Under the pieces are notes generated by a model, which searched no databases, was not told where the DNA came from, and saw only the letters and a list, made by a program, of their open reading frames with translations. A program made the position numbers and the translations under genes. DNA of 64,000 bases from Rudaea sp. 3F27F6 (GTDB lineage Bacteria > Pseudomonadota > Gammaproteobacteria > Xanthomonadales > Rhodanobacteraceae), in contig NZ_SCNG01000001.1 of the NCBI RefSeq assembly GCF_005503555.1, positions 868,001-932,000 of the forward strand, written 5' to 3'. Below, piece after piece: positions 9,505 through 20,746 of the stretch (the stretch's first letter is position 1; each line of letters begins with the position of its first letter).

Positions 9505-11220
9505 TCAGCGGTGACGTCCATTCGGCGCGGCGCGGCCGCCGCCACCGCCCGAAGGTGCGCTGCGCGGGGCGGAATAGTGCGGTGCCTGCGCGCGCGGCGC
9601 ATTGGCGAACGAGCGGCTCGCCATCGGCGCCGGGCCGCGCATCGACGCCGGTGGCGCGTAGCTGCGCGAAGGAGCCGAATAGCTGCGCGAAGGACCGCTA
9701 TAGCTGCGCGCCATCGACTGCGGCGCGGAGAAGCTGCGCTGCATGGACGGACCCTGCGCCATGCCGCGCGGCGCGCTCTGCGTGCGATAACCGCCGTCGT
9801 AGGCCTGGCGTTGCGGCGCTGAGGCAAAGCTGCGAGCCTGGCCACCGCCGACCGGGCCACGCGACGAGCCGTCATAGCCGCCGCGCATCGATGCCGGCAC
9901 ATAACGGCTCGACGGCAGCGCGCCGGGGCGATCGAAGGTCTGCGCGGAGCGCGATACCGGCGACGAAACAAAGCTCGACGACGCCAGACCGCCCGGCCGC
10001 GTTTCGGCCATCGAAGACCTGCCCGGCGCAAAGCCGGCGCGTGTGGCAGCAACTGCACTGCGCTGCGCCATCGCCGCGGTGAACTGCGGCCGGCTGAGGC
10101 GGTTGAAATCGGTCGGCGCCGTGTGCGGCGCGAAGCCGGCGTTGCCCGTCATGCCGGGACGCAGCGCCGCGGTGCGCGCAGCCGGATCGAAGTTCGCGCG
10201 GCCGCCGGCAAAGCCGCCACCGGCATCGAAACGATTGATCACCGTCGTCGAGCGGCTAACGTACGGCCGGTTGTTGAACACGACCGAGGCGTTGCGCCAG
10301 CCGCGGTCGCCCCAGTGGCGATCGAAGCCGCGGCCCCAGCCCACGTCCCAGTGATGCCAGCCCCAGCCCCAATGGTGGTAGCTGCCGATCCAGATGCCGA
10401 GACCGAACGCGAAGCTCGGACCCCAATACACCGGCGCGGGCCAGGCGTAGTAGTAGCCCGGCCAGACATCGATCGGCGCACCGTAATAGCTCACCGGATT
10501 GAAATACGGCACGTAGACGTAGTCGGGCTGCGCGGGTTCGATTTCGATGACGTCGTCGGGCGGCGGAATGACCGGCGGGCCCGAATAGCTCGGCGCCTCG
10601 TCGACGTATTGCTCGGTCGGCGTTGTCGTATTCTTCGCCGTCTTGGTCACGGTGATGTACTTATTCGACTTCAGGTTGTTGCAGGCAAGCGCCTGCGCGC
10701 GCAGCGCCTGGATCGCGTTCATCACGTCGTTCGGGTCGTTGACGTAGGCCTCGCCGAGCGCGGTCGTCCACGGCACATTGTTCGCCATCTGATGCAGCAC
10801 GTCAGGGAAGACGACGATGGCCTTCACGCTCGGATCCCAATCCTGCTTGTCGATCGCTTGCTGCAGAGCATCGCCTTTGAGCGATGAATTCTGCGCGAGC
10901 CAGCCGTTCGCCTGGGTGATCTCATCGGGATAGCTCGACGCAGCCAGCACCTGCGCGACGAGTTTGTCGGGAAAAACGGCGATCGGCGCCAGCAGTGAAA
11001 TCAGCTGCGCCGCAGTCGGCGGTGTGTACGCTGGCGCTGCGTGCGGCGGTGGCGGATCGGCCGGCTTATTGGCGTCGGCGGCCGGAGCCGCATCGCCAAC
11101 AAGCTGTGCGACGGAGGCGCCCTGTTGCTGCGCCGTCGGTTTGTTCTGATCGCAGCCCGCGAGCAGCACGAAGCTGCTGCAAACGAGTGCGGCAAAGGTA
11201 AAACGGATCGTGGTGTTCAT
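9505..11220 (-). CDS. DUF3300 domain lipoprotein
   Basis: 571 residues from the ATG at 11220, chosen because it begins a clean lipoprotein signal with lipobox LLAGC. The DUF3300 core covers about residues 75-300: a helical region (LISLLAPIAVFPDKLVAQVL) followed by VYVPYFNPVSYYGAPID and a Trp/His/Gly-rich stretch (HHWGWGWHHWDVGW). The C-terminal half is low-complexity Ser/Arg/Tyr/Ala with repeated RSYSAPSRSY-like units. Function of the domain is unknown; an envelope location is inferred from the lipobox. It is inserted between ribBX and ribH and has its own upstream intergenic region with a possible -10 element, so it may be transcribed separately. Confidence 0.85.
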   Translation of the reverse strand: MNTTIRFTFAALVCSSFVLLAGCDQNKPTAQQQGASVAQLVGDAAPAADANKPADPPPPHAAPAYTPPTAAQLISLLAPIAVFPDKLVAQVLAASSYPDEITQANGWLAQNSSLKGDALQQAIDKQDWDPSVKAIVVFPDVLHQMANNVPWTTALGEAYVNDPNDVMNAIQALRAQALACNNLKSNKYITVTKTAKNTTTPTEQYVDEAPSYSGPPVIPPPDDVIEIEPAQPDYVYVPYFNPVSYYGAPIDVWPGYYYAWPAPVYWGPSFAFGLGIWIGSYHHWGWGWHHWDVGWGRGFDRHWGDRGWRNASVVFNNRPYVSRSTTVINRFDAGGGFAGGRANFDPAARTAALRPGMTGNAGFAPHTAPTDFNRLSRPQFTAAMAQRSAVAATRAGFAPGRSSMAETRPGGLASSSFVSSPVSRSAQTFDRPGALPSSRYVPASMRGGYDGSSRGPVGGGQARSFASAPQRQAYDGGYRTQSAPRGMAQGPSMQRSFSAPQSMARSYSGPSRSYSAPSRSYAPPASMRGPAPMASRSFANAPRAQAPHYSAPRSAPSGGGGGRAAPNGRHR

Positions 11221-11257
11221 GGCTTGCCCCGGCAAGTAGGACGAGGGGAACAACGCC

Positions 11258-11263
11258 ACTATA
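11258..11263 (-). promoter_or_regulatory. Possible -10 element upstream of the DUF3300 gene
   Basis: TATAGT on the minus strand ends 37 bases before the ATG at 11220. The -35 region at 17-18 bases is poor (AGTTTC/CAGTTT). Weak support; position and the TA-rich hexamer in GC-rich DNA are the only evidence. Confidence 0.28.
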
Positions 11264-11319
11264 GACCTCGCGTTGACCGCGAAACTGAGCTGGCTGTAAA
11301 TGACTGAATTTTAATGATT

Positions 11320-11351
11320 GTATGCAAAAGCTCCTGCGAGTTTTTGCATAC
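11320..11351. repeat. Perfect 10-bp inverted repeat in the DUF3300-ribBX gap
   Basis: GTATGCAAAA and TTTTGCATAC are exact inverted copies separated by 12 bases. It lies 100 bases upstream of the DUF3300 start and 110 bases after the ribBX stop. It could be a regulator-binding site or a transcription-stopping hairpin; the arms read TTTTGCATAC-like on both strands, so either strand could form the hairpin. Confidence 0.55.
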
Positions 11352-11460
11352 GCGCCGAGACCGCCAGGCGCTTCGATCTGGCTACGCCGGATCAAGCAAA
11401 ACGCGCTGGATTCGCGAGACGCGCCGGCTCACAGAAACGCTGAATCAACTCAACGTTTCT

Positions 11461-12570
11461 TTAATCTTTCTGATGAACCGAAGACTCTTCGTAGCCGGCA
11501 ATCTCGAGGCCGAATCCGCCGAGGCCGAGGAACCGCCGCGGCGTGCCGAGCACGGTCAGACGGCGCACGCCGAGGTCGGCGAGAATCTGCGCGCCGAGGC
11601 CGTGCTGGCGGCCGTCGTGGGCAGCGTCGCCTTCGCGCTTGGCGTCGGTGTCGAGCCGTTCGAGCGCGCTCGCTGCCTCCTTCGCATCGGCAAGCACGAC
11701 AACGACGCCGCGCCCTTCCGCAGCGACGCGGCGGAGTGCCGCACTGATCGTCATGCCGCAGGGCGTGCCAGTCAGATGCAGCACGTCGGTCAAGGTGTCG
11801 CGCACGTGCACACGCGTGAGCACCGGCGCACCGTCATCGACCTTGCCGCGCACCAGGGCGAAATGCGCCTGACTGGACAAGGCGTCGCGATACCCGATCA
11901 GACGGAACGGACCGAATTCGGTTTCGACTTCGCGTTCGAAGACGCGCGCCACGGTCTTTTCGGTCTGCAGGCGATGGCGGATCAGGTCCGCGATCGTACC
12001 GACCTTGAGCCCGTGCTCGCGTGCGAACGCGATCAACTGTGCGCCGCGCTTCATCGTGCCGTCGTCGTTGACGATCTCGACGAGGATGCCAGAGAGCATC
12101 GGCAGACCGGCCAGGCGTACAAGATCGATCGTCGCTTCGGTGTGCCCGGCGCGCGTCAGCACGCCACCTTCGCTATAGCGCAGCGGGAAAATGTGTCCGG
12201 GCCGCGCGAAATCGCCGGACTGCGAGGTCGGATCGGCGAGCGCGCGGATCGTGCGCGCGCGATCGGCCGCGGAGATGCCCGTCGTCGTGCCGTGGCGATA
12301 ATCGACCGAGATCGTGAACGCGGTGCGGTGGCTCTCGCTGTTCTCCGTCACCATCTGCGGCAGCTGCAGCTCTTCGAGGCGCGCACGCAACATCGGCTGG
12401 CAGATGATGCCGCTGGAATGGCGCACGATGAAGGCGATCGATTCTTCCGTGACCGCCTGCGCCGCCATGATGAGGTCGCCTTCGTTCTCGCGATCTTCGT
12501 CGTCGGCGACGATGACCATGCGCCCGGCGCGGATGTCGGCAACGAGGTCTTCGATGGTGTCAAATTGCAT
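11461..12570 (-). CDS. ribB: 3,4-dihydroxy-2-butanone 4-phosphate synthase with degenerate GTP cyclohydrolase II-like domain (RibBX type)
   Basis: 369 residues from the ATG at 12570. The N-terminal RibB domain (about 1-200) is complete: DDEDRENEGDLI, RPGHIFPLRY with the acidic loop, and HTEATIDL. The C-terminal domain (about 210-369) resembles RibA, but where functional enzymes have an ECLTGD...CDC zinc site this protein reads HVRDTLTDVL...TGTPCGM. Only one of three zinc cysteines remains, so cyclohydrolase II activity is not expected. Such RibBX hybrids are known in proteobacteria; a separate ribA is then needed. Makes the four-carbon precursor for RibH. It lies 56 bases after the CPBP gene in the ribD-ribE run. 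Confidence 0.9.
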   Translation of the reverse strand: MQFDTIEDLVADIRAGRMVIVADDEDRENEGDLIMAAQAVTEESIAFIVRHSSGIICQPMLRARLEELQLPQMVTENSESHRTAFTISVDYRHGTTTGISAADRARTIRALADPTSQSGDFARPGHIFPLRYSEGGVLTRAGHTEATIDLVRLAGLPMLSGILVEIVNDDGTMKRGAQLIAFAREHGLKVGTIADLIRHRLQTEKTVARVFEREVETEFGPFRLIGYRDALSSQAHFALVRGKVDDGAPVLTRVHVRDTLTDVLHLTGTPCGMTISAALRRVAAEGRGVVVVLADAKEAASALERLDTDAKREGDAAHDGRQHGLGAQILADLGVRRLTVLGTPRRFLGLGGFGLEIAGYEESSVHQKD

Positions 12571-12626
12571 GTACGGCCTTTGCTCTTTATGGGCCGCCGC
12601 TGCCGGTTCACGGCAACGGCGAGTGA

Positions 12627-13463
12627 TCAGATGGAATGGCTCGGCTTCCAGAACGGCGCGACGAATCGCCCGCGCCGCCAAGCGTGAATCAGAAATCCGG
12701 CCGCCACGATAGCGCAAAGCGCGACGCTCAAGGCAGACGCTTCGATGCCGAACGCACCGCCGGTCAGCCAGGCCGGGCCGCTCAGCTCGGTGTGCAGCAG
12801 GCCACGCCCCGGATGGCCGGAGTCGGCGATGCCGAATAATCCGGTCTGGGTGAAATTCCACGCCGCATGCACGCCGAAAACCCACCACAGCGAGCGCGTC
12901 GCGACATAGACCGCGCCGAGCATCAGGCCGCCCTCGACGCCGATCGCGGCGATCGACAGCGGCGTCCAGTTCGGGTTGCCGATATGCAGCACGGCGAACA
13001 GCGCCGCCGACAGCACCAGCGCCACAGCACTGCCGAACACGTTCTCGAGATTGCGCAGCACGACTCCGCGCGCGACCAGTTCCTCGAATGCGGCGGCGAG
13101 AATCGCCACGCCCGGCAGCCCGGCAAGCGCAAACGCGCCGCCTTCGCCGACTTTCGCCGTGCCGGTCAGCGCCAGCGCCGCGACGACAAGCCCGATCAGC
13201 AGCGCACCGAGTCCCGCTCCATACAATGCACCGCGCGCGCGCCGCGGCGCCAACTCGTCGGCGCTGCGCTTGGCGAAGAATCGCGCGCAGAGGTTGTAGG
13301 CGTTGCACGCGACCACCGCGGCGATCAACGCGAACAACGTTCCCCACAACGCGTCGAGCCGATAGACGATCTGCATCGCGAAGCGATACGCCAGATTGAG
13401 CGGTATCGCAAGGATCGCGATTTCCACGACCAAGCGGGCGGCCGGATGGCGCAGCCAGTGCAT
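12627..13463 (-). CDS. CPBP-family intramembrane metalloprotease
   Basis: 278 residues with about seven to eight hydrophobic segments. CPBP/Abi motifs are visible: FEELVARGV (about 126-134, the glutamate pair plus Arg), FAVLHIGN (about 155-162) and GVHAAWNF (about 197-204), which together place Glu and His residues in the membrane as in type II CAAX-prenyl endopeptidase-like proteins. The substrate is unknown. Its ATG sits two bases from the ribE stop and it precedes ribBX, so it is embedded in the riboflavin operon although no role in flavin synthesis is known. Confidence 0.82.
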   Translation of the reverse strand: MHWLRHPAARLVVEIAILAIPLNLAYRFAMQIVYRLDALWGTLFALIAAVVACNAYNLCARFFAKRSADELAPRRARGALYGAGLGALLIGLVVAALALTGTAKVGEGGAFALAGLPGVAILAAAFEELVARGVVLRNLENVFGSAVALVLSAALFAVLHIGNPNWTPLSIAAIGVEGGLMLGAVYVATRSLWWVFGVHAAWNFTQTGLFGIADSGHPGRGLLHTELSGPAWLTGGAFGIEASALSVALCAIVAAGFLIHAWRRGRFVAPFWKPSHSI

Positions 13464-13464
13464 A

Positions 13465-14055
13465 TCAGCCGCGCAGCAGCCTTTCGACGTAGCGCGCGAC
13501 CAGATCGACTTCGATGTTCACCGCGTCGCCGACGCACTTGTGTTTGAACGTCGTCACGTCGATCGTATGCGGAATCAGGTTGACGCCGAAGCGCGCACCG
13601 TCGGTTTCATTGACGGTCAGACTCGTGCCGTCGACCGAGACCGAGCCCTTGCCGGCGATGTACTTCGCCAGCTCGGCGGGAACCTCGAAGGTCCAGCGCT
13701 GCGAACGCGCGTCGGGCTCGATTGCGACCACGCGGCCGACGCCGTCGACATGTCCGGACACGAGATGCCCGTCGAGCCGATCGGAAAGACGCAGCGATTT
13801 TTCGAGATTCACCGTGCCGCCCTGACCGAGCGCACCGAGCGCGGTACGCGACAAGGTTTCGTTCGAGACATCGAAAGCGAGCTGCGTGCCGGCGATCTCG
13901 ACCGCGGTGAGGCAGACGCCCGACACGGCAATGCTGTCGCCGAGGGCGACGCCCGCCACATCGAGACTGCCGGCATCGACCACGAGGCGCACATCGCCGC
14001 CGCGCGGCTGCAGCTCGACGACTTTGCCGACTGCCTGGATGATTCCACTGAACAT
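13465..14055 (-). CDS. ribE: Riboflavin synthase, alpha chain
   Basis: 196 residues made of two tandem lumazine-binding halves. The first begins MFSGIIQAVGKV and contains GDSIAVSGVCLT; the second repeats the pattern with GKGSVSVDGTSLTVN near residue 130-145. The enzyme dismutates two 6,7-dimethyl-8-ribityllumazine molecules into riboflavin and the pyrimidine precursor. Three bases separate it from ribD, one from the CPBP gene downstream. The length is slightly short of the roughly 200-215 seen elsewhere but both halves are present. Confidence 0.95.
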   Translation of the reverse strand: MFSGIIQAVGKVVELQPRGGDVRLVVDAGSLDVAGVALGDSIAVSGVCLTAVEIAGTQLAFDVSNETLSRTALGALGQGGTVNLEKSLRLSDRLDGHLVSGHVDGVGRVVAIEPDARSQRWTFEVPAELAKYIAGKGSVSVDGTSLTVNETDGARFGVNLIPHTIDVTTFKHKCVGDAVNIEVDLVARYVERLLRG

Positions 14056-14058
14056 CGT

Positions 14059-15198
14059 CTATTCCCGTAACAACAAACGTAAATCCGCGCCGACCTGGCG
14101 GCTGTCGATCGTGCGCAAGCGCCTCGTTCGAGTCATTTCCGCCATGTCGGGCAAGGCAAGCAGCGGCCGCGCCTTGTCGCCGAGCAGCACCGGTGCGACG
14201 TACACAAGCAGTTCGTCCACCCAGCCGTCCTGCAGCAAGGCGCCGCAGAGTGTCGGCCCGGCTTCGACCTGCAATTCGTTGATGCCCCGCCGGCCGAGTG
14301 CAGGCAATACCTGCGACAGATCGAGGCGGCCATCGCGGGTTTCAACCGCAAGCAATTCCACGCGCCCGAAGCCGTCGTGCGCCGCTTTCGCGCCGGCGGC
14401 ATGAATCACCAGCGTCGGCGCGCTGCCATCGAGCACGTTGGCAGCGCGCGGCGTGCGCAGTTCGCGGTCGAGTACGACGCGCAACGGCGCGATGCTCTTG
14501 TTCTCTTCGCCGTCCGCAGCCAGAGCGGCTAGGCGCAGTGTCAGCCGCGGATCGTCGGCGAGCACGGTGCCGCTGCCGGTCAGAATCGCCGACGAGCGCG
14601 CACGCCAATACTGCACGTCTTCGCGCGCGGCCTTACCGGTGATCCATTTCGATTCGCCGTTCGACAGCGCCGTGCGCCCATCGAGACTCATCGCGAGCTT
14701 CACGCGCAGCCACGGCCGTCCGCGCTCGACGCGCGAAAAAAAACCGCGGTTGAGCTCGCGTGCCGCGCTGCGCATCAAGCCCGATTCGACGGCAATGCCT
14801 GCCGCGCGCATGCGCGCGATGGCGCCGCCCTCGTGCTGAAACGCGTCCTCGCTCGCGATGACCACGCGCACCACGCCCGCGGCGATCAGCGCATCTGCGC
14901 AGGGCGGCGTGCGCCCATGCAAGCCGCACGGTTCGAGGGTGACGTAGGCGGTCGCGCCGCGCGCACGTTCGCCCGCGGCGCGCAGGGCAAACACTTCCGC
15001 ATGCGGCTCGCCGGCGCGCACGTGCCAGCCTTCGCCGACAACGGTGTCGCCGCGCGCGAGCACGCAACCGACGCGCGGATTCGGCTGGGTTGTGTAGAGG
15101 CCGCGCTTGGCCAAGCGCAGCGCGCGGGCCATATGACTGTGATCGACGGCCGAGAAGCCGAAATCCGCGGCGGCGGGATCGCGACTCGAAGCGGACAT
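14059..15198 (-). CDS. ribD: Bifunctional diaminohydroxyphosphoribosylaminopyrimidine deaminase / 5-amino-6-(5-phosphoribosylamino)uracil reductase
   Basis: 379 residues from ATG 15198, which overlaps the nrdR stop by one base (TGATG). The N-terminal cytidine-deaminase-like domain has HAEVFAL and PCGLHGRTPPC, the zinc ligands. The C-terminal reductase has KLAMSLDGRTAL and EAGPTLCGALL. It performs the second and third steps of riboflavin synthesis. The open frame extends upstream to 15807, but that part is opposite-frame shadow of nrdR. Downstream ribE follows after three bases. Confidence 0.95.
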   Translation of the reverse strand: MSASSRDPAAADFGFSAVDHSHMARALRLAKRGLYTTQPNPRVGCVLARGDTVVGEGWHVRAGEPHAEVFALRAAGERARGATAYVTLEPCGLHGRTPPCADALIAAGVVRVVIASEDAFQHEGGAIARMRAAGIAVESGLMRSAARELNRGFFSRVERGRPWLRVKLAMSLDGRTALSNGESKWITGKAAREDVQYWRARSSAILTGSGTVLADDPRLTLRLAALAADGEENKSIAPLRVVLDRELRTPRAANVLDGSAPTLVIHAAGAKAAHDGFGRVELLAVETRDGRLDLSQVLPALGRRGINELQVEAGPTLCGALLQDGWVDELLVYVAPVLLGDKARPLLALPDMAEMTRTRRLRTIDSRQVGADLRLLLRE

Positions 15199-15725
15199 CA
15201 GCGCTTCTTGTTCTTCTCGATCTGCACGACGACTTCGCCGAGCAGCGGAAGCTGCAAGCCTTCGATCGCCGGCAGGTCGCGCTCGAGTTTTTCGATTTCT
15301 TCGCGGAACGCCTGCACGTCCTCGAAGCGGCGATATACCGAGGCGAAGCGCACGTAGGCGACCTGGTCGATGCGCTTGAGTTCGTTCATCACCCATTCGC
15401 CGATCAGGCGCGAGACGACCTCGCGTTCGTTGACCTGGCGCAACTGGCGGATGACGTTGCGCACCACGTCGTCGAGCGCGTCGCTCGCAACCGGCCGATG
15501 ATGCAGGGCGCGCTCGATACCGAAGCGCAGCTTGCGCTCGTCGAAGGCTTCGCGGCGACCGTTGCTCTTGACCACGGCAGGCAACTTGATTTCGGCGGTC
15601 TCGAAGGTATTGAAGCGTTCGCCGCACTGCGGACACTCGCGCCGGCGACGGATCGTTGCGCCGTCGTCGGCTTCGCGCGAATCGATCACGCGCGTGTCGC
15701 TGTGCTGGCAGAAGGGACAGTGCAT
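15198..15725 (-). CDS. nrdR: Transcriptional repressor NrdR
   Basis: 175 residues. It starts with the zinc ribbon MHCPFC...CPQCGERF (Cys 3, 6, 31, 34) and continues with an ATP-cone domain ([18 protein letters not shown], then [11 protein letters not shown]). NrdR senses dATP/ATP and represses ribonucleotide reductase genes by binding NrdR boxes. The glyA-nrdR-ribD order is conserved in this group. The C-terminal tail (after about residue 150) is longer than average and ends KNKKR. Confidence 0.95.
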   Translation of the reverse strand: MHCPFCQHSDTRVIDSREADDGATIRRRRECPQCGERFNTFETAEIKLPAVVKSNGRREAFDERKLRFGIERALHHRPVASDALDDVVRNVIRQLRQVNEREVVSRLIGEWVMNELKRIDQVAYVRFASVYRRFEDVQAFREEIEKLERDLPAIEGLQLPLLGEVVVQIEKNKKR

Positions 15726-15737
15726 CAGAAAACCGGG

Positions 15738-15825
15738 ATTGGAGATTCCTGATTCGTGATTCGCGAGCAGCGGAAAGCGGCGGCGCGCAATCGCTCTTGC
15801 GAATCACGAGTCACAAAAATCGAAT
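15738..15825. repeat. ATTC-rich intergenic repeat pair (GATTCGTGATTCGC type)
   Basis: Between glyA and nrdR the sequence carries ATTGGAGATTCCTGATTCG followed, after a spacer, by its approximate inverse GCGAATCACGAGTC and GAATTCCCGC. The arms GATTCGTGATTCGC and GCGAATCACGAGTC can pair. The same family of units appears at 46692-46730 and 55493-55585. Comparable runs are common in Xanthomonadales intergenic DNA. Confidence 0.6.
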
Positions 15826-15833
15826 TCCCGCTC

Positions 15834-17087
<1,254 letters not shown>

Positions 17088-17151
17088 TCGATTCTCGTGG
17101 GGCAGCGGCAGCGGGACTGGAAAGTGTAGCGCCACGCCCCCGTTCCAGCCA

Positions 17152-18018
17152 CTAGCAGTACCGTTCGTGGAGTCTGCGCCGATGCAGGGCCGCCACGAGT
17201 ACGTAGCTGATGATCATCAGCAGCAGCCAGGCACCGAGCTTGCCGATCGGCACCGGCTGCCAGGCGCCGCGCTGGCTCGGGTACTGCCAGGCGTGAGCGA
17301 ACGTACCGACGTTTTCCGCCAGCCAGATGAACAAGGCGACGAGGAAAAACCCCAACAGCAGCGGCATGCGCCGATAAACGCGACGAATCCGATAGTGAAT
17401 CCAGGTGCGTCCGAACAGAACGGCGATGCCGACGAACAACGGCAGACGCAGATCCGGCAGATAATGATGGCTGAAGAAATTCAGGTAGATCGACAGCGCC
17501 AGCACTGCGCATGCGGCGAACGGCGGATGTCGGGAAAAGCGGAAATCGAACAGCCTCCAGGCACGCGCGATATAACTGCCGACCGCGGCGTACATGAAGC
17601 CGGTGAAGAGCGGCACGCCGCCGAGGCGCAACAGCGAGGGCTCGGGATAGATCCAGGAACCGACCGCGGTCTTGAACAGCTCCATGAGCGTGCCGACCAG
17701 GTGGAACACGAAGATCGCGGCGGCCTCTTCCCGCGTTTCGAGCCGCGCCAGAATTAGGCACGACTGCACGGCCAGCGCGGCGAGAGTGAGGAAGTCGTAG
17801 CGCGCCAGCAGCATGTCGCGTGGATACCAGCGCCAGGTGACGACGAGCAGCGCGAGCATGATGCCGCCGAAAAGACAGGCCCAGGCCTGCTTGATTCCGA
17901 ACCAGAAGAACTCGTGCACGGCGATGGCATAAGCGCCTCGCCTTCGGCACCAGACTGCCAATCTCCAGTCTTGCGCGCGCAGGAACGCGCGCCACGATGT
18001 CGCCGTTACCTGCCCCAT
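17152..18018 (-). CDS. DUF817 family integral membrane protein
   Basis: 288 residues from the ATG at 18018; another in-frame ATG at 18105 would add 29 polar residues. GGAG lies 11 bases before 18018, favouring it. The protein has about seven to eight hydrophobic segments and strongly conserved DUF817 text: [73 protein letters not shown] and [14 protein letters not shown]. No function is established for this family. It is divergent from ettA and lies upstream of glyA. Confidence 0.82.
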   Translation of the reverse strand: MGQVTATSWRAFLRAQDWRLAVWCRRRGAYAIAVHEFFWFGIKQAWACLFGGIMLALLVVTWRWYPRDMLLARYDFLTLAALAVQSCLILARLETREEAAAIFVFHLVGTLMELFKTAVGSWIYPEPSLLRLGGVPLFTGFMYAAVGSYIARAWRLFDFRFSRHPPFAACAVLALSIYLNFFSHHYLPDLRLPLFVGIAVLFGRTWIHYRIRRVYRRMPLLLGFFLVALFIWLAENVGTFAHAWQYPSQRGAWQPVPIGKLGAWLLLMIISYVLVAALHRRRLHERYC

Positions 18019-18186
18019 TCGCCCGCTCTCTCCGTCGCCTCGATCCGGCTTGAGGATGGTCGTGCGCCAACGCGTTGCGTTTGCGACGGAACGGGCAAAA
18101 AACATGGCAAGAAAGGGGGCTATCGGCGATAATTCGCGGCCTTTGCGAGCGGCCTTCTCTCGCCGTCGCCACCCACGGAGTCAGCA

Positions 18187-19848
<1,662 letters not shown>

Positions 19849-19861
19849 GGCGCGATCCGGC

Positions 19862-20719
19862 ATGAGCTTCATCGCGGCATTGACGCAGGCGGCGCGGGCG
19901 AACGATTCGCTCGTCTGCGTCGGCCTCGATCCGGAGCCGGCCAAGTTTCCGGCGCACCTGCACGGCGCGCCGGACGCGATCTTCGCGTTTTGCCGCGAGA
20001 TCGTCGACGCAACCGCCGATCTCGTCTGCACATTCAAACCGCAGATCGCTCACTTCGCCGCGCGTCGCGCAGAAGATGCGCTCGAACGGCTGATCGCACA
20101 TATCCACGCGCAGCATCCCGGCGTTCCGGTGATTCTCGACGCCAAGCGCGGCGACATTGGCTCGACCGCGCAGCATTATGCAACCGAGGCGTTCGAGCGC
20201 TATCGCGCCGACGCAGTCACGCTCAATCCCTATCTTGGACGCGATTCGGTACAGCCGTTTCTCGAGCGTGCGGACAAAGGCGTGATCCTGCTCTGCCATA
20301 CCTCGAACCCGGGCTCGACGGACCTGCAGGAACTGACCGTACGCGGCGCCGCGGGCGCGGAACTTCCGCTGTATCAGCACGTCGCCGCCACGATCGCGAA
20401 TGAGTGGAATGCGAACGGCAATTGCGCTCTCGTCGTCGGCGCAACCTGGCCGGAGCAGCTCGCTCAGGTGCGCGCCCTCGTCGGCGACATGCCTCTGCTC
20501 GTCCCCGGCGTCGGCGCCCAGGGCGGCGACGTCGAAGCCGTCGTGCGCAATGGCGCAACGCGCAGCGGCGAAGGTTTGATCATCAGTTCGTCACGCGCGA
20601 TTCTCTATGCCGGCAATGACGAGAACTTCGCCGGAGCGGCACGCGAAGCCGCGCTCGCGTTGCGCGCGGAGATCAACGGACACCGGCATGCCCTCGCCCG
20701 CGAACGCGGCATTCGATAA
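19862..20719 (+). CDS. pyrF: Orotidine 5'-phosphate decarboxylase (type 2)
   Basis: 285 residues with [14 protein letters not shown] at the N-terminus, FKPQIAHF, and the catalytic [10 protein letters not shown] around residues 97-106. Later blocks [13 protein letters not shown] and [15 protein letters not shown] fit the longer type-2 OMP decarboxylase subfamily rather than the 230-residue type 1. It converts OMP to UMP, the last step of pyrimidine synthesis. It follows ettA by 13 bases and probably shares its transcript. Confidence 0.93.
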   Translation: MSFIAALTQAARANDSLVCVGLDPEPAKFPAHLHGAPDAIFAFCREIVDATADLVCTFKPQIAHFAARRAEDALERLIAHIHAQHPGVPVILDAKRGDIGSTAQHYATEAFERYRADAVTLNPYLGRDSVQPFLERADKGVILLCHTSNPGSTDLQELTVRGAAGAELPLYQHVAATIANEWNANGNCALVVGATWPEQLAQVRALVGDMPLLVPGVGAQGGDVEAVVRNGATRSGEGLIISSSRAILYAGNDENFAGAAREAALALRAEINGHRHALARERGIR

Positions 20720-20746
20720 GCGACCGTCAGTCGCTGCGGTTTCCCA

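Noticed and set aside
12571-13347. Upstream extension of the ribBX frame to 13347
   Set aside because: Arg-rich shadow of the CPBP protease gene; RibB begins at MQFDTIEDL (12570).
15199-15807. Upstream extension of the ribD frame to 15807
   Set aside because: Shadow of nrdR; ribD starts at 15198, touching the nrdR stop.
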